Below, piece by piece: positions 24,717-40,700 of a stretch of DNA of 64,000 nt. The DNA is from Hydractinia symbiolongicarpus (taxonomy: Eukaryota > Cnidaria > Hydrozoa > Anthoathecata > Hydractiniidae), in the NCBI RefSeq assembly GCF_029227915.1, contig NC_079881.1, forward strand, positions 5,766,001 through 5,830,000, given 5' to 3'. Numbering within the stretch: the first letter of the stretch is position 1; every line of letters begins with the position of its first letter. A model generated the notes under the pieces. That model was given only the letters and a program-made list of their open reading frames with translations. It had not been told where the DNA came from and did not search any database. The translations under genes were made by a program, and so were the position numbers.

Positions 24717-26460
24717 GATGATGTTATTATTAGCGTTATAGTTGTTAGTTCGTTTGCTTGTTTTCATTTTTTGTTTGTATGTTTGGGTGTTTGTTTGTTT
24801 CTTTGCTTTTTTTGTGTGTGTTTTTGTTTGTTTATGTTTTGTATATTTTTTGTTTGTTTGTTACTTGTTTGTTCGTTTTTCTTTTTGTTTATTTATCTGT
24901 TTTGTATATTTGTTTATTAGTTATGTTTTTCCACTTGTTGATATTGTTACTGCTGTTGTTGTTATCGTGTTCGTCTCATCATAGAAGCTTGCATGTTACA
25001 GTTTTTATTTTATTACTTATCAGTCAATCCCCAGCTTTCTTCAGATTTTTATAATACACAAATTGATGAATAACACGCGATCAAAGCAAAAGTTATGTTA
25101 GTCAGTATGTACAGTGACATTAAAAAAATATGCACACTTAAGTGTTTTGTCAGAGTCAATTAGCATGCACTAATATTCTATGTCTGGCTAATTTAATTAG
25201 AAACATCATGGCAACAGGATGACTTTGACGTCATTGCAACACTACCGTGTTTATATAGTTAAATGTTATGTTTTACTTTGGCTCGTGAAATATGTAGAAG
25301 TGTGATATAAGAATTGTCATTGTTGTTGTTTGGTGATGATTGCACTGATTGATATCAGAAATCCACTTTAATATAAGTTCGTCTATTTATATTTTTCACT
25401 GTTTTGTGTTTATGTTCCTTCGTCTATTTTATGCATTTTGTTTTGCTATTTTGTTTTCCATTTACAACACTGGGAACGCTGCGCCTGTTATCCAAGTGAA
25501 ACGGTTGTGCCGTCTGTGCTGTGCTGTTTGTGCCGTCTCTTTACATTGTTTTATAAGACTAACAGAACTTCACAGAGACCACAAAGATAAATTCTTAATC
25601 CAAACGCAATGAAGATACGCTCTACAGCAACTCTATCTACGATTTCTATACATACAAAAGAAAAAACATAAATTACATTTAGAAGCAATGCAGTATGATG
25701 CAACAAAGTTGACCATTGTTGACTGATGACATGGCAGGAAAGTCCCTGTAATGGACATTTGATATATGCTCGGCCTATGATCTTTTAACAGTTTTGTTTT
25801 TTAAAGGAATGCGTGGTGTTCTTCAACTATTCTCCTCGTGCAAGACAAAGAATCTTTTTTTATCAATTACACTGTCCACTGGAGCAATTCAAAATAGCAT
25901 GCGTTGAATGAATGTGGTTTTGATTTGGTGCAAGTTTAGGGGATTCTGCACTGTCGTCTGGGAACTTGTGGTGAGTTTAAAAAGACACCCCTTGTGGCGA
26001 GCAGTTTGGGAATTGTCTGCCATCACCAAAAAATATTTTTTCTATACAGTGTAATAAACTTCTAGATTTGCCACTGACTAGTTGACTCGTAGAGGGTCTA
26101 TTTGGTGCAGGTATTCACAATGAAAGTTTTTTTGCAAATAATGACGTGCTGCATATCTAACTTATTTACCTGCTTTTCGTGTTCTGGTACATTATTACAA
26201 ATAGGCGGATGTATGGTAAAGATCAGGACAATTTTGTGGTTAACTTAACATTGACCGGTAAATTAAAAAACATTAACAAAAAACGGACCGTCTGCTAATG
26301 TTACTGAGTCAACAATAGTCTTTTACGAGGAGTTTAAAAATTGACATAACATTTGCTGCTGATGATTAGTCACACATAAAAAAACCTTCAACTCTTATTG
26401 GCCGCGATTAAAAAAAAATTAAGGTGAAAAATTCACAATTGGTCTCAGGCTTCTCCTCAG

Positions 26461-26665
26461 CATCATGGTTGCAGGCAAAAAAAATTACCTACTGTTCGAA
26501 AGATACCTTTCTCCTCTTTCATTTCGTGGTTTCGACGTGGATACACAACAGGGGGCTAAAGATTTCCAAATTAGCGTTAATGAGAATTCAATCGATTCTG
26601 ACATAAATCTATTTTCAGATGAACACGTTGAATCTGTGGCACATCATCAAACCATTTATATATAA
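26461..26665 (+). CDS. candidate orphan 3' exon
   Basis: A good acceptor (TTCTCCTCAG) opens a frame of about 67 codons ending in TAA. The encoded segment is mixed in composition and acidic towards the end (DSDINLFSDEHVES), unlike the low-complexity shadows around it. I did not find an upstream exon to join it to, and I do not recognise the product. Confidence 0.25.
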
Positions 26666-26951
26666 TTCTTAGGTAACTATCCGTGAGCATACCAATAACT
26701 GCTCGTATTGTGCACTTATTACATTGAAACATCTTGCCGGATTTTCCATCTGGAAAGGAAACCAGGCATAAATACACTTTAAGGCGTAAAGTTAATATGT
26801 AGCTTTAAAACTTCTTACAGTGGAAAGCCACCTTCTTTCTTCCACCATATACATGATTACGAAAATGTTGTTTTTATTTATTTTTTTATTTTTTTTGTCT
26901 ATTATGCATTTTTTACGTATTTTATATATATATATGTTTTTATACCTATAA

Positions 26952-29492
26952 ATGGTGTACTCTTTTTTACTGTTGCTTTTAATTGTGTCTAGAATAGTAT
27001 ATTTTGCAAAGATGAATTCTTCCACAAATCAAACTCAAACTTCAAATAGATCTAATTCCACGACCACAGCAGTCACCTTTAAATCAACCACACGACTGAT
27101 GATAAACCAATCAAAAAGAAGAACAACTTTTTCGAAAGACGCTACTATTCGTTCATTGGTTGACACTACCACGGCTTCTTCTGAAACGACAAAGAGATCA
27201 ACGTATAGCAGCGATGCATTTGTGGTGTTGAATGCGACAACTGTTCTACCGACGGTGGCGGGCGTACTGACCACAGGTACAATAGGTCTGACCGAGAAAC
27301 AGAAAGCCAATCAAGTGAAATTTGGAATAATTGTAGGCGTCTGTTTTACCACATTCTTATTGGGTGTTATCAGTTATGTTACTTTTATACAGTGTCAAAA
27401 ATTTCGAAAGTAGGTGTCTTCATTTGTTAAATAATTAATGACACAGTTCATTGTTTAACACCGGCTATTTTACGCCCCTTTCAAACAATCAACGTCACTT
27501 AGAACCGCCCTGAATGTAAACGTGTTCTTAGGCCATTTCTAGAGCATTTAAATTTATATTCTATCGTGAGAAACCTATATTTACAGCTAAGTTCTGGCAA
27601 CAATGACGTCGTAGTTTTTGTTAAAAACTTTATGAAATGATAAAACATTGTTATGTTATGTTTCTCTTGTTTGTGTCTGCAACCACTTTCCACACCCTCA
27701 GGAAATAGTATTTGTTTCTTAAAATATCTTATTTTAATCCTCGGAAGAAGTAGTTCTGTTCTAACCATTGATTTGCACATAACCTCTACCGAGGAGTGCT
27801 TCGCTTTAGTTCCACCACCCTTCTTCGCCCTACTTCCCATTTTGATTCACCCGCTCTCTTTTTTCGCTACTAATGTAGCTTATCAACGGTTGAATCAGTT
27901 GACTGAATCAATTCATTTTTCTTTCCAGAATCTTAATAGAACGAAGAAAATCTGAAGAAGACGACGAACGTCCAGTACTCACCCGCAGAACATCCATGGT
28001 CGGGCAAGGTCAAAAACAAGTTGTGTAAGTAAAGGTCTACATCTCGTCTGTGCCCCAAAGGAGGAGTGGGACGATTCAGATTTAGCCGCGCAGAGACTCC
28101 GTTCTGGTGGCATTGCAAAAACAGCGTGACAATTTCTTTAACGCAATTCAAATTAATTCCATTAAAATTAACACGGGAGAATGGAAGTACGAAAGACTAA
28201 TAGCTATGAGATATCGTGCTAAGAAAAACAACCAAGTTAAACAATAGACTCCCTACAACTCGACTTTTTATTACTCGAAAACACCTAAAATTACAATGTT
28301 TTACAAAAGAATGGCCTAGACAATGAAAAATTCCCCCATAATTTTTGATAGTCTTTTCCAAATGGAATTACCCTAGGTATAAATACAGCACGTCCTAAAA
28401 GTAACAAAATGGTAGCAATAAACTTCGCTTATTTTAGCACTTTTTTTCTGTGAATTCATTAAAAGGTAAAATTTGTCCATAATACCACTATTTGCTAAAA
28501 CTGGGGGTCTAAAGAACCAACTTTAACATCTGTTTGTAGTTTTTTAAATAAAAGATATTTAACCATGTTCTAAAAACAGGACAAAAATCCGTATTTTTTC
28601 TGGATTTAAATTTAAATCTAGAAAAATCAGAAAATCGGATTAATCACGTGTCCAAACTTTGCACAATGATTTCCTTTGATGAAATAAAGTTGGTGTGAGT
28701 GTCACATTAGGATAATCTGAACAAATGTTATTAGATTTACCGACCAACAGTTTAGAATAAAGGTCAATATCTAAGAGGTATGGGACCTAAGTTTCGGAGG
28801 GGAGGTGTCTAATAAATAGACATAAAAGTCAGCAAGTATCACAACCCTGCAACAAAATGTTATTAAAAAATCCAGTACGAGGGGTGAGCGGAATCCCCCA
28901 ACGCCATTCCCTGAGACAAAATAGGTTAAATTACGACATCGAATTAGTTTCGCGTAGTAACATGACAATAACTTTCCATAGCTTTCTTTTCAATATAGAA
29001 TTGAAAGACGTGCAAGTCTTATACCAAGTCAAGGAGGGAGAAAACAAACACCACCTGGTAAGATTGTTGTTGTTGTTGTTGTTTTTACACTTTATATCGG
29101 TTGTTATACCTCTAATGCATTTTTATGTTTATTTAGAAAACTTTCAACCGTTAGATTCTCTAGGAAATCAAATCCCAGCCAGTTCAACGGCGCCATTATG
29201 GGATATTCTTCCAACATATCCAAACAACCAAATATCGGCATTTTCACCTTATTTATATCCACCAGGCTTTTGCATGCAAAACGCCATTATAAAATACAAC
29301 AGTAAGACATACGACGAGGACGATGACGCCGATAGTGCAGTGTCGAATGACGGTGAAGAAGGCACGTCATCAACGACACAAAACAAAAGCCTTTTATCGC
29401 CAGTGCATAGTGGCGACGACTGTGATGGCGACGACGACGACGATATGGCGTTTGGAAGTTATCGCGAATCGCAAAAAGCTTTATTGACGTAA
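26952..29492 (+). CDS. orphan single-pass type I membrane protein
   Basis: Four exons in consistent phase: 26952-27409, 27929-28024, 28999-29057 and 29137-29492, about 322 residues. A leading hydrophobic stretch (residues 4-18) can serve as a signal peptide. It is followed by a Ser/Thr/Asn-rich, probably heavily glycosylated ectodomain (about 20-120), one membrane helix (about 124-147, IIVGVCFTTFLLGVISY) and a cytoplasmic tail. The tail starts with basic RRxS-type sites (RRKS, RRTS, RRAS), becomes Pro/Tyr-rich (PTYPNN, SPYLYPPGF) and ends in a strongly acidic Asp tract. No globular family is recognisable. The architecture is that of a mucin-like adhesion or signalling receptor; this is inference. 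Exon 3 was chosen because it is the only one in phase. A TATA-like run just before the ATG leaves the true transcription start uncertain. Confidence 0.6.
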
Positions 29493-29654
29493 ATAGTTTT
29501 TTGTTGCACTAATATTTCGTCAAAATAATCACATTCACAACGTTGGTATTAAAATAGATATGTATGAAAAACTGAACTCAACAGAAGACTGTTTTCTTAA
29601 CCATTGAGCATTGGCATATTATATAAGCACATGGCTTTCCTGATATCGTTGTAG

Positions 29655-29774
29655 TTCTATGACGTTCCAGGGCCATCAAAACCAGAAGGGAAGGAACAGA
29701 CTCACTATGCTTCTCCTAAACAGATTTTAAAACGTTGGCAAAGCAGCGACAACAACAACAATGACGGAGAGTGA
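29655..29774 (+). CDS. candidate alternative terminal exon with Tyr motifs
   Basis: After the acceptor GTTGTAG the frame reads FYDVPGPSKPEG and continues to HYASPKQILKRW and a stop, 40 codons in all. YDVP is an SH2-binding-type motif. It lies 160 bp past the stop of the type I membrane protein and would suit an alternative tail. However, I found no strong donor in exon 4 with the right phase, so the link is unproven. Confidence 0.3.
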   Translation, partial: FYDVPGPSKPEGKEQTHYASPKQILKRWQSSDNNNNDGE

Positions 29775-29860
29775 CGATCTAGAATTTTATTTTGTTTAAT
29801 TAAATTCATTTTATTATCAAGAAAGCTATTTAAAGAGATTCCGTCTGAGTTCGGCCCATT

Positions 29861-29916
29861 CTCGACCCCAGAGCTCATTGAGATAAATTCAAAGAGCTCT
29901 GAAGAGCGAGGTCGAG
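29861..29916. repeat. short foldback repeat
   Basis: CTCGACCCCAGAGCTC is mirrored by GAGCTCTG and GGTCGAG around a core with TTGAGATAAA. The core phrase recurs at 51131-51206, linking the two copies, and the ends resemble the CAACCTCGT family. Confidence 0.55.
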
Positions 29917-30939
29917 CATCCTATTTTAACAGGTACCGAGATGCTGTTTTAAGCGTTTAAATGTATTTCTTTATACCCAAAGAGTTTTATTAACAAGCTA
30001 AACATTGCGGAAGTTACACAAGTAATAAGTCATTACTATAAAATAAAAGTTTTTCCAAAAAGACATCCGAATTTTATCATGGGGAGCCAAGACAGAATGA
30101 ATAACCACGCCAAATTTCTAAGAATTCAAGACTTGGAAGTAAAGCTTTTTTTGAAGTACTTCCTTAGAAAATCAATTCCGTAAGGTTTGAGATTTATGCA
30201 TATCGATTGGCAAAATTTAACTCAATGTTATTTATCTACGAAACTGCAGGACCTCTTTAAATCTATTTCCACGAATTTTTATATTAATGTTTAAACGACT
30301 TTTGACCACTTCTTATAGATAGAAGTTGATGTGTACATTTTGTAAAAATTGAAATTTTAAGCACACTGTTAAATATTTTTGTAATATAATAATAAAAAAC
30401 AGACTGTTACACAGCTGATCCCCTTCCCTCTTAACACACTGTCGCGAAGATTTTGAGCTTTCGGTGGCTCGCACAGCTTAAAATAACCTAAAGCTATGTT
30501 AAATGGCTTTAGGTTATGAAGTCATTTTGCACTCCCGGAACCACCAAACAGGAGTTTTCCAAGGTTGTACCGCTTTAAATACAATCTCAACATTTATTGA
30601 TGTAAAGTTTAATTTGCGTGTGAACAGTGCCTTTGCGCATAGAACAAGCATTTCCAATGGGGACGTGTTGAATAGACAGCGCAGGCTATTCCCACCGTGT
30701 AAAAAGTTGAACCAATTGCTCAAACGAAGAGAGCAATAAAAATATAATCTTAAAAGTTGATGATAAAACGACATATACATATCTATATATCTGAAATGTA
30801 AACAGAATTTTAGGCCATCCATATTTATAAGTTTGTTTATCGTCAAGCGCCACATTTAAGATTTTTCCAGCAATATCGCCGAATTTTGCTTTTCATAAAA
30901 TACATCTCAGTAAAATGGTAATGATTTTACCTCTTTGAG

Positions 30940-31260
30940 GGTCAAGCACGAAGTTGGTGGTCACCAAACGAGGTAATCAAGTCAAAAACAACTTATCAAG
31001 GCCAGTACAACTTCCACGTATTGAAACACAAGAAACTCATTTTATTTGCAAAATATCCATATATACCAACCAGACTGCACATTTCCGTTTTAAACGACAA
31101 ACAAACCTCAAATAAAGATGACCTCAAAATAGCAAAAAAACAAAACTCTCACACACACAAGAGTTCCTATGTAATGTTTAAGCATTCTTTAGTAAACCAG
31201 TTTTCAGATGAAGAATCTTTTAAACAAAAACTTGAAGCAAATAATTCTAAGTCATGTTAA
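30940..31260 (+). CDS. candidate orphan terminal exon
   Basis: The acceptor TTTTACCTCTTTGAG opens a frame of 107 codons to TAA. The product begins GQARSWWSPNEV, is basic and His/Lys-rich in the middle and ends acidic (NQFSDEESFKQKLE). Its composition looks coding and it converges on the ALKBH5-like gene. I found no in-phase upstream exon and do not recognise the family. Confidence 0.3.
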   Translation, partial: GQARSWWSPNEVIKSKTTYQGQYNFHVLKHKKLILFAKYPYIPTRLHISVLNDKQTSNKDDLKIAKKQNSHTHKSSYVMFKHSLVNQFSDEESFKQKLEANNSKSC

Positions 31261-31407
31261 AAACACCATTCTTATTCTTGTTGTTGTCTCTTTAAAATTA
31301 AAATGTTCAGTATAACTTGTGAACAGCATAAATAAACTCTGAATGTTGTTTTGATAACTGCTTCTTGGCATTACTTCGGTTACATTGTAAAACATATTTA
31401 CTGCATT

Positions 31408-35211
<3,804 letters not shown>

Positions 35212-35659
35212 TTAGTAATGTAAAACTGCCAGCAGGGTTAGAAAATCGAGATCAAAATAATAAACCGGCCGGAATTGCCGGTCGCGTGGTCCCCAGTCGT
35301 CGGGGTTGTCTGTTCACACACCTTTTCCTCTTTTTGAAAAACGATTTACAGTCATCCTTTTCCTACTTTATTTAGAACCAGACAGAATCTTTATTCCAGA
35401 CATTTTTTTGCAAAATTCACGAACTTAAGTTTTAGCCAAATATTCGAACTTACCAATTTCGCGAAAATTCAATTTTATTTTCAAAACATTTATCGTCAAA
35501 CTTAATTCCCTCAAGGTTTGCTTGCTGTCATGATAAAGGGAACAGTGATTGGATAAAGCGGTGAATCTTGTTTGCAACTGGCGATGGCGCAATTTGTAGA
35601 CAGAGTGTAATGCGACAATATTTCATCTAGTATTACTGTGGAAAGATTATTTCTTGAAC

Positions 35660-36455
35660 ATGATAGTTTAGTAGCCTACGTTTCGGGAGATCCTTCTCCC
35701 ATCATCGGCAAAGTAAAATGATACGGTAATGAAATACGGTAATTAACATTTTCAGACCTAAATGTAGGTAACTACTTCTTCTGTATGGCTGGTAAGCAAA
35801 TCTCAGGAAGTTGATACGAGATGCTGTTTATGTGTTTGTTACGTTCTACACTGTTGATGGTTTCTTTAATCTTCCTGGCCGTTGTTCTGGATTCTCTGTC
35901 AATGATTTTCTTCTCGTCCCAATCAAACTGATGACTTCTGCTCCAGATGTGGTCCGCAATTTCGTTTTTCTTCACATCTCCGTTTCTCACTGCGCGCATA
36001 TGTTCTTGTACTCGTTGCTTAAACTTTCTTTTTGTTTCGCCTAGGGACTTCGTAAACAACGTTACTTTGTTCTTCCAGGTTTATTTTGTCTTTTGGTTTA
36101 GACAAAGTGCTTCTTAGGGTGTCTTTACAGTTAAGAATGCATTTGATCTTGTGTTGCCTTAAAACTCGACGAAGGATCTCGCTGGTACCTGGTACAAAGG
36201 GTAAGAATGCTGATGCGATAAATTCCTCTGATGTTTCCTTGTTGCCTCCGTTGCATCTTCTCTTCATTTTATTTTCTACTTGCGTGATGACTTTATGAAT
36301 GTATCCATTTGCGATTAATGCATTTCTTACACGTCGAATTTCTTCTTTCCTCTCCTGTTTGTCACTGACTACGCTGTTGGCACAATTCAGTAATGAAGAT
36401 ATGACACTTTCTTTGCAAGTTTTCTGATGGTTTGATTCGAAGTTAAACACCAAAG
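35660..36455 (-). mobile_element. Penelope-like retroelement, C-terminal part with GIY-YIG endonuclease
   Basis: Read on the minus strand, two overlapping frames cover the post-RT region (KPKDKINLEEQSNVVYEVP) and the GIY-YIG endonuclease tail (GETKRKFKQRVQEH, then HIWSRSHQFDW). A frameshift lies between VVYEVP and GETKRK, and the CxxC that normally lies there is disrupted. The reverse-transcriptase core is missing. Confidence 0.8.
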
Positions 36456-36611
36456 GACAATTTGAAAAAATCTGAAAGACTGTCATTGAAGAATCTAAAG
36501 AAGGACAAAGATATCATAATCCTACCGGCAGACAAGGGGAGAACAACGGTTATCATGACTACACCTGACTACATCGACAAGTGCAACGAACACATCAACA
36601 ACGGGCCTTAA
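36456..36611 (+). mobile_element. Penelope-like retroelement, N-terminal RT fragment in opposite orientation
   Basis: The plus strand reads LKNLKKDKDIIILPADKGR, the conserved segment just before the RT core of Penelope-like elements. It continues about 30 codons to a stop. It abuts the C-terminal fragment head to head, so the locus has been rearranged. Confidence 0.75.
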
Positions 36612-37749
36612 ACTTCTCAAGAAAGATCCTTGTTGTGGCTTTTGTTGCAAGAACAAACCGTATTGGTCGTTCAGGTTGCAAGTCATTTTTCAACAATTTT
36701 TATTTAGAATATTAAGGAGAATATAGAATGTTAAGGAGAATTTAGAAGGGCTTTCGCCGTTTTTAAGAGATTTTTTCGATTAGCGGGTTTAGTCAAAAAA
36801 AGACAAATTGGATCAGATTTGATCAGATTCCATTTCAGAATTAGGTGATAAAGAATAGAAACATATCTGACATGCATTGGACATTAAAAAATGGATGTTT
36901 AGGAGATTCTTAGGAGTTTAAAAGCAGGATTATTAAGCATTGTTTTGTTTTTTAGGATTTTTAAGAGGCGTAGGACCCTATTGGGTCAAAAAATTTTATA
37001 ATTTTAGCTTTTTTTTACTAATGGTTTATTTCGATGTGTGAGAAAGCCTTAACGTCTTGATTTGAGCTTTCCTTAAAAATCGTATTTAACATTACAAGTG
37101 AGCGAATTGTGACACAAGACAGAGTTATGTGAAAACTAAAACAAAATAAGGAATAGAATTTTATTATTCGTTGTTATGTCACAAAAAAAACAAACTAGAA
37201 TCCACAACAACAAACAAAAATCAAAGAAAAAAGATTATTTGGCAAAAAATTGATCTATAAAATTATTTAAATGATTTGCTTTAAAATGTATGAAAAGTTG
37301 TTCTAAAACTTTTATAGTTTTGCGCATGCGTGAAAAAATTAAACAACAATCTTTAATGAACAGCCGAAATCCAAACCACATTCGTCAGCCTGACCCTCTA
37401 CAAGCGTAAGAAGTGACGTAATCGCTTTATATTTAGAATTTTGGAAATACCGAAATTAACTCTGGTCTGCACTCTATTGATTCATTACAGGTTGTTTATT
37501 CAGCGGAATAAAAGCGGAACCTTCAAGAAGGAAAGAAAAAGTTCGCAACTGCGATAAAATAAAATATTAAATAATACTCGTATAAATGTAAAAAAAATTA
37601 TCGAGACAAAAACAACTTTCTATGTCAACTCTGTCATTGTATAAACATAAATATTTGGTAAACAAAGTCAATCTTTCAGGAGGTCTCGGTTATTCAGATT
37701 GTGTTCACCTGATATATATCTTTTTTCTTTTCTATCTATTTTTTAAACT

Positions 37750-40700
37750 TTACACTTGGTTTTTGTCTTGAGGTGATCGCGCATCGCTTTGGTTGGTTTG
37801 TTTTGCGTGTTTCTCAGCCAACTTGGTTCGTCGATAATTTTCATAATGAATAGCTTTCGTTACTTCGATCATGTCTTCCATGTGGGTCCTGAAAAAAAGA
37901 AATTGATGCGATGAAGATTTTGTCGTAGAAATCAAATCCTCCTTATTTTTTATAGAGGGGGGAGGGTTTATATATCGCGGAATATTATGAGAATTAATAT
38001 CTCGAGATTTCCACAGCTTTAAAATTTTAAAATTCTAAAAAAATTCTGGAAAATTTAAAAGTTTCGGGGTATAAATTGAGGAGAAAAAACAAAACAAAAT
38101 TATAAAAACCATATTTTTTTAGATTTGTAGATGAACAGTTCTTAACAAACAAGACAAGCCTACCCTATATGTCGTCCATTTTTTTAAAATATGGTAAAAC
38201 ACTTATATATGTCCTAGGACAAACAATGCCAAGCTTTATACTTTTTTTGCAACAGGTAAATTATTTTGAAAAAAAATATCGGGTGGGGGGTTCAGTTGTT
38301 GAATGGGTAAGCTCTCTTCTTGATTACAATAAGCAGATGCTCGGGCTTTAAAATTCCTATCCCTTGATATCTTATATCCATTTCCATTACCATCAGAATA
38401 AAGTAAAAATGTGTTATCGTATATAGAAATTTATAAACAAGCTCTCCACAGGTGGATGCCTTAAGGTAAATGTAACCACGACCTTAGAAGACACTTAAAG
38501 GAGATTTTCCACTAGGCGGTCTAAAACGCGCTGAGCGTAGGCGGCTATTGTTTTAAAACAATAGCCGCTTATAAATCCGCTTCGAATGTTATTTTTTGAT
38601 TTCCACTTGTTAAAAGCAACAAAAAGAGCGCGTAAACTTTTAGACGACAAAAAATTGTAAACATGAACGTTCAACGTAGAATATTATTGCTGTTTAAGAA
38701 AATAAATCTTCTCAAACTATCGTTGTTGCTGAATGAAAAAAAGTATGCAAAACGGTTTTAGATAAGACGGCTGTATCAAGAAGGAAAACTAAAAGGAGAA
38801 TTCAATCTTCTCGTTCAAGATATGAAATTGTATGACAGTAACCTTTTTTTTCAACAACTAAACTTGAAACCCTTGGGTTGTTTCCTTAATTACAAAAAGC
38901 GAAACAAAGATGACAGAGCCCATAAGTGCAAATGAAAGGTTTTGTGTCACAATGAGATATCTAGTCACAGGTGATGTTTTTGATGGCTCTCGCAAAAAGT
39001 TTTTTATATCACGTGGCCTTGAAGCAGCTTAATTGGATAGCGCTTTGAAAACGCGCGTAAAAGTCGAAGTAGAGTTGACTTTTGAAACCGCGCTGAGCGG
39101 ACCGCTTTTAGCGGATTTGGGACTGAAAAACAATAGCCGCCACGCTCAGCGCGTTCTGGAACGCCTAGTAGAAATTCGGCTTTAAAACTTACAATTAGAA
39201 CAAACTTTATTTAAATTAAATTAACCGGACAGTCTGATACCAAAGTCTAATTTTCGTAATTAGCTAATCCAAATTTTCCGCTAGGAGGTTCTTCTTGATT
39301 ATAAATTTAATACCTTCGCTTAGCGGGAAAAAGTTTTTAATCTTTCCCCATTAGAACAAATCACATTAAGAAATAAACCCTCGATGGAGCGCGAGAGGGG
39401 GGCGTGTTTTATTAAAAATCTGCTTTCCATCATGCATCTCCATCGTAAATGTTTTTATGTTAAGTGTTGCGTTAACTTACTTGATAAGCAGATCACGAAG
39501 AAGAGGGAATTCGCAGTGGGCTCGATTTTCAACTAAAACAAAAGATGAATTCATTACACACTCTGCTTCTACCTCGATGTAAAACTCTCTGTCCAGACTA
39601 GTTCGCTGTTTTTAAATAAATTTACAGCAAGTAAAAAGGTCTCTTCTAACTAGTTTAGGTTCTTTTTACACTATGTGAAAAAGTCTGCGCCAAATAGAAT
39701 ATTTAAGCCAGCTGAAGGTTGGCAAAACACGCACATCGTCGCAAAAAAAATCATTCATAAATTTAAAAGTCAATTAAATCAAGTCAATATAATTCTCGAA
39801 ATTCATTCCACAACTACGTCGAAGCTGAAATTTAAAAAGGAAAACCTAGTGCCGAGTCTTCTTTAGCAACTTACCTTCGATAACTCCCCATTTTGTTTTC
39901 CTTCCCAACACGTTCTTGCTTCCAACACTGACATAACGATCACTCCCCACAACAGCAAATGGAAGTTGTTCCTATGAACAATGCAAAAAAATTGCCCTAA
40001 TTTATATATAATTTATATAATATATAGTTAATATTTGCCTTCTGCAGAATTTGTGCGGTTTACCGTTATCACTGTAATGAAAAGAAAGCAGATATGGATA
40101 ACTAATACTCATAAATTTCGATTGTTCGATACATTAACTGGAATACTTTACTGTAAAAAAATTTTCTAATTTTTTTCATATCTTCCCAACAAAATGTGTG
40201 CCATTGCAGGTTCGCAATGGCACACTGTTTGACCGCAGAATTAGAAACTGAATGTAGAAATTAAAAAATCATTTTATGTTACATAAATAATAACTTTTTG
40301 TAACAAAGTTAAATCGCTCAATTTTTGACTAGAATCGGGGGAGTGCACATTGTTCAGAAAAACAAAAAGATTTCTACATTACAAGAGGTAAAGAAGACAA
40401 TAGAACTATTTTTACCTTCACTTTATTATTCAATTTAATTTCTTCGTCGATAAGGTTGGAGTGCATGATGGGATAGATGTTCAGGTTGTTAAGTTGAATA
40501 TCTTCGCGAATCTAAAAAAGTAACACGTGTTGCATTCAAAAAGGATTAGGTAAAACAACATTCAAAACTGTGTGTAACGTAAATTTCTAAACCTGTTCAA
40601 CTTAAAAAAGAATGTGTAGCTACCATTTATATGCATGTGTATGTTTAAGTATTTTTTATAAGGACCAGTAAAATGATCTAAAGCTGCCTGTTCTTATTTG

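Larger units (their letters stand above)
19007..26951. other. gene-poor stretch
   Basis: Apart from the Rh 3' region, one SINE, several microsatellites, a 209-codon orphan frame and one candidate exon at 26461, I see nothing that can be supported. Low-complexity T/G-rich DNA dominates 24660-24980. Confidence 0.5.

Noticed and set aside
24618-25054. Overlapping 80-100-codon plus-strand ORFs rich in Val, Phe and Cys
   Set aside because: They are translations of a (GTT)n microsatellite and T/G-rich low-complexity DNA, with no stop because T-rich codons rarely give one.
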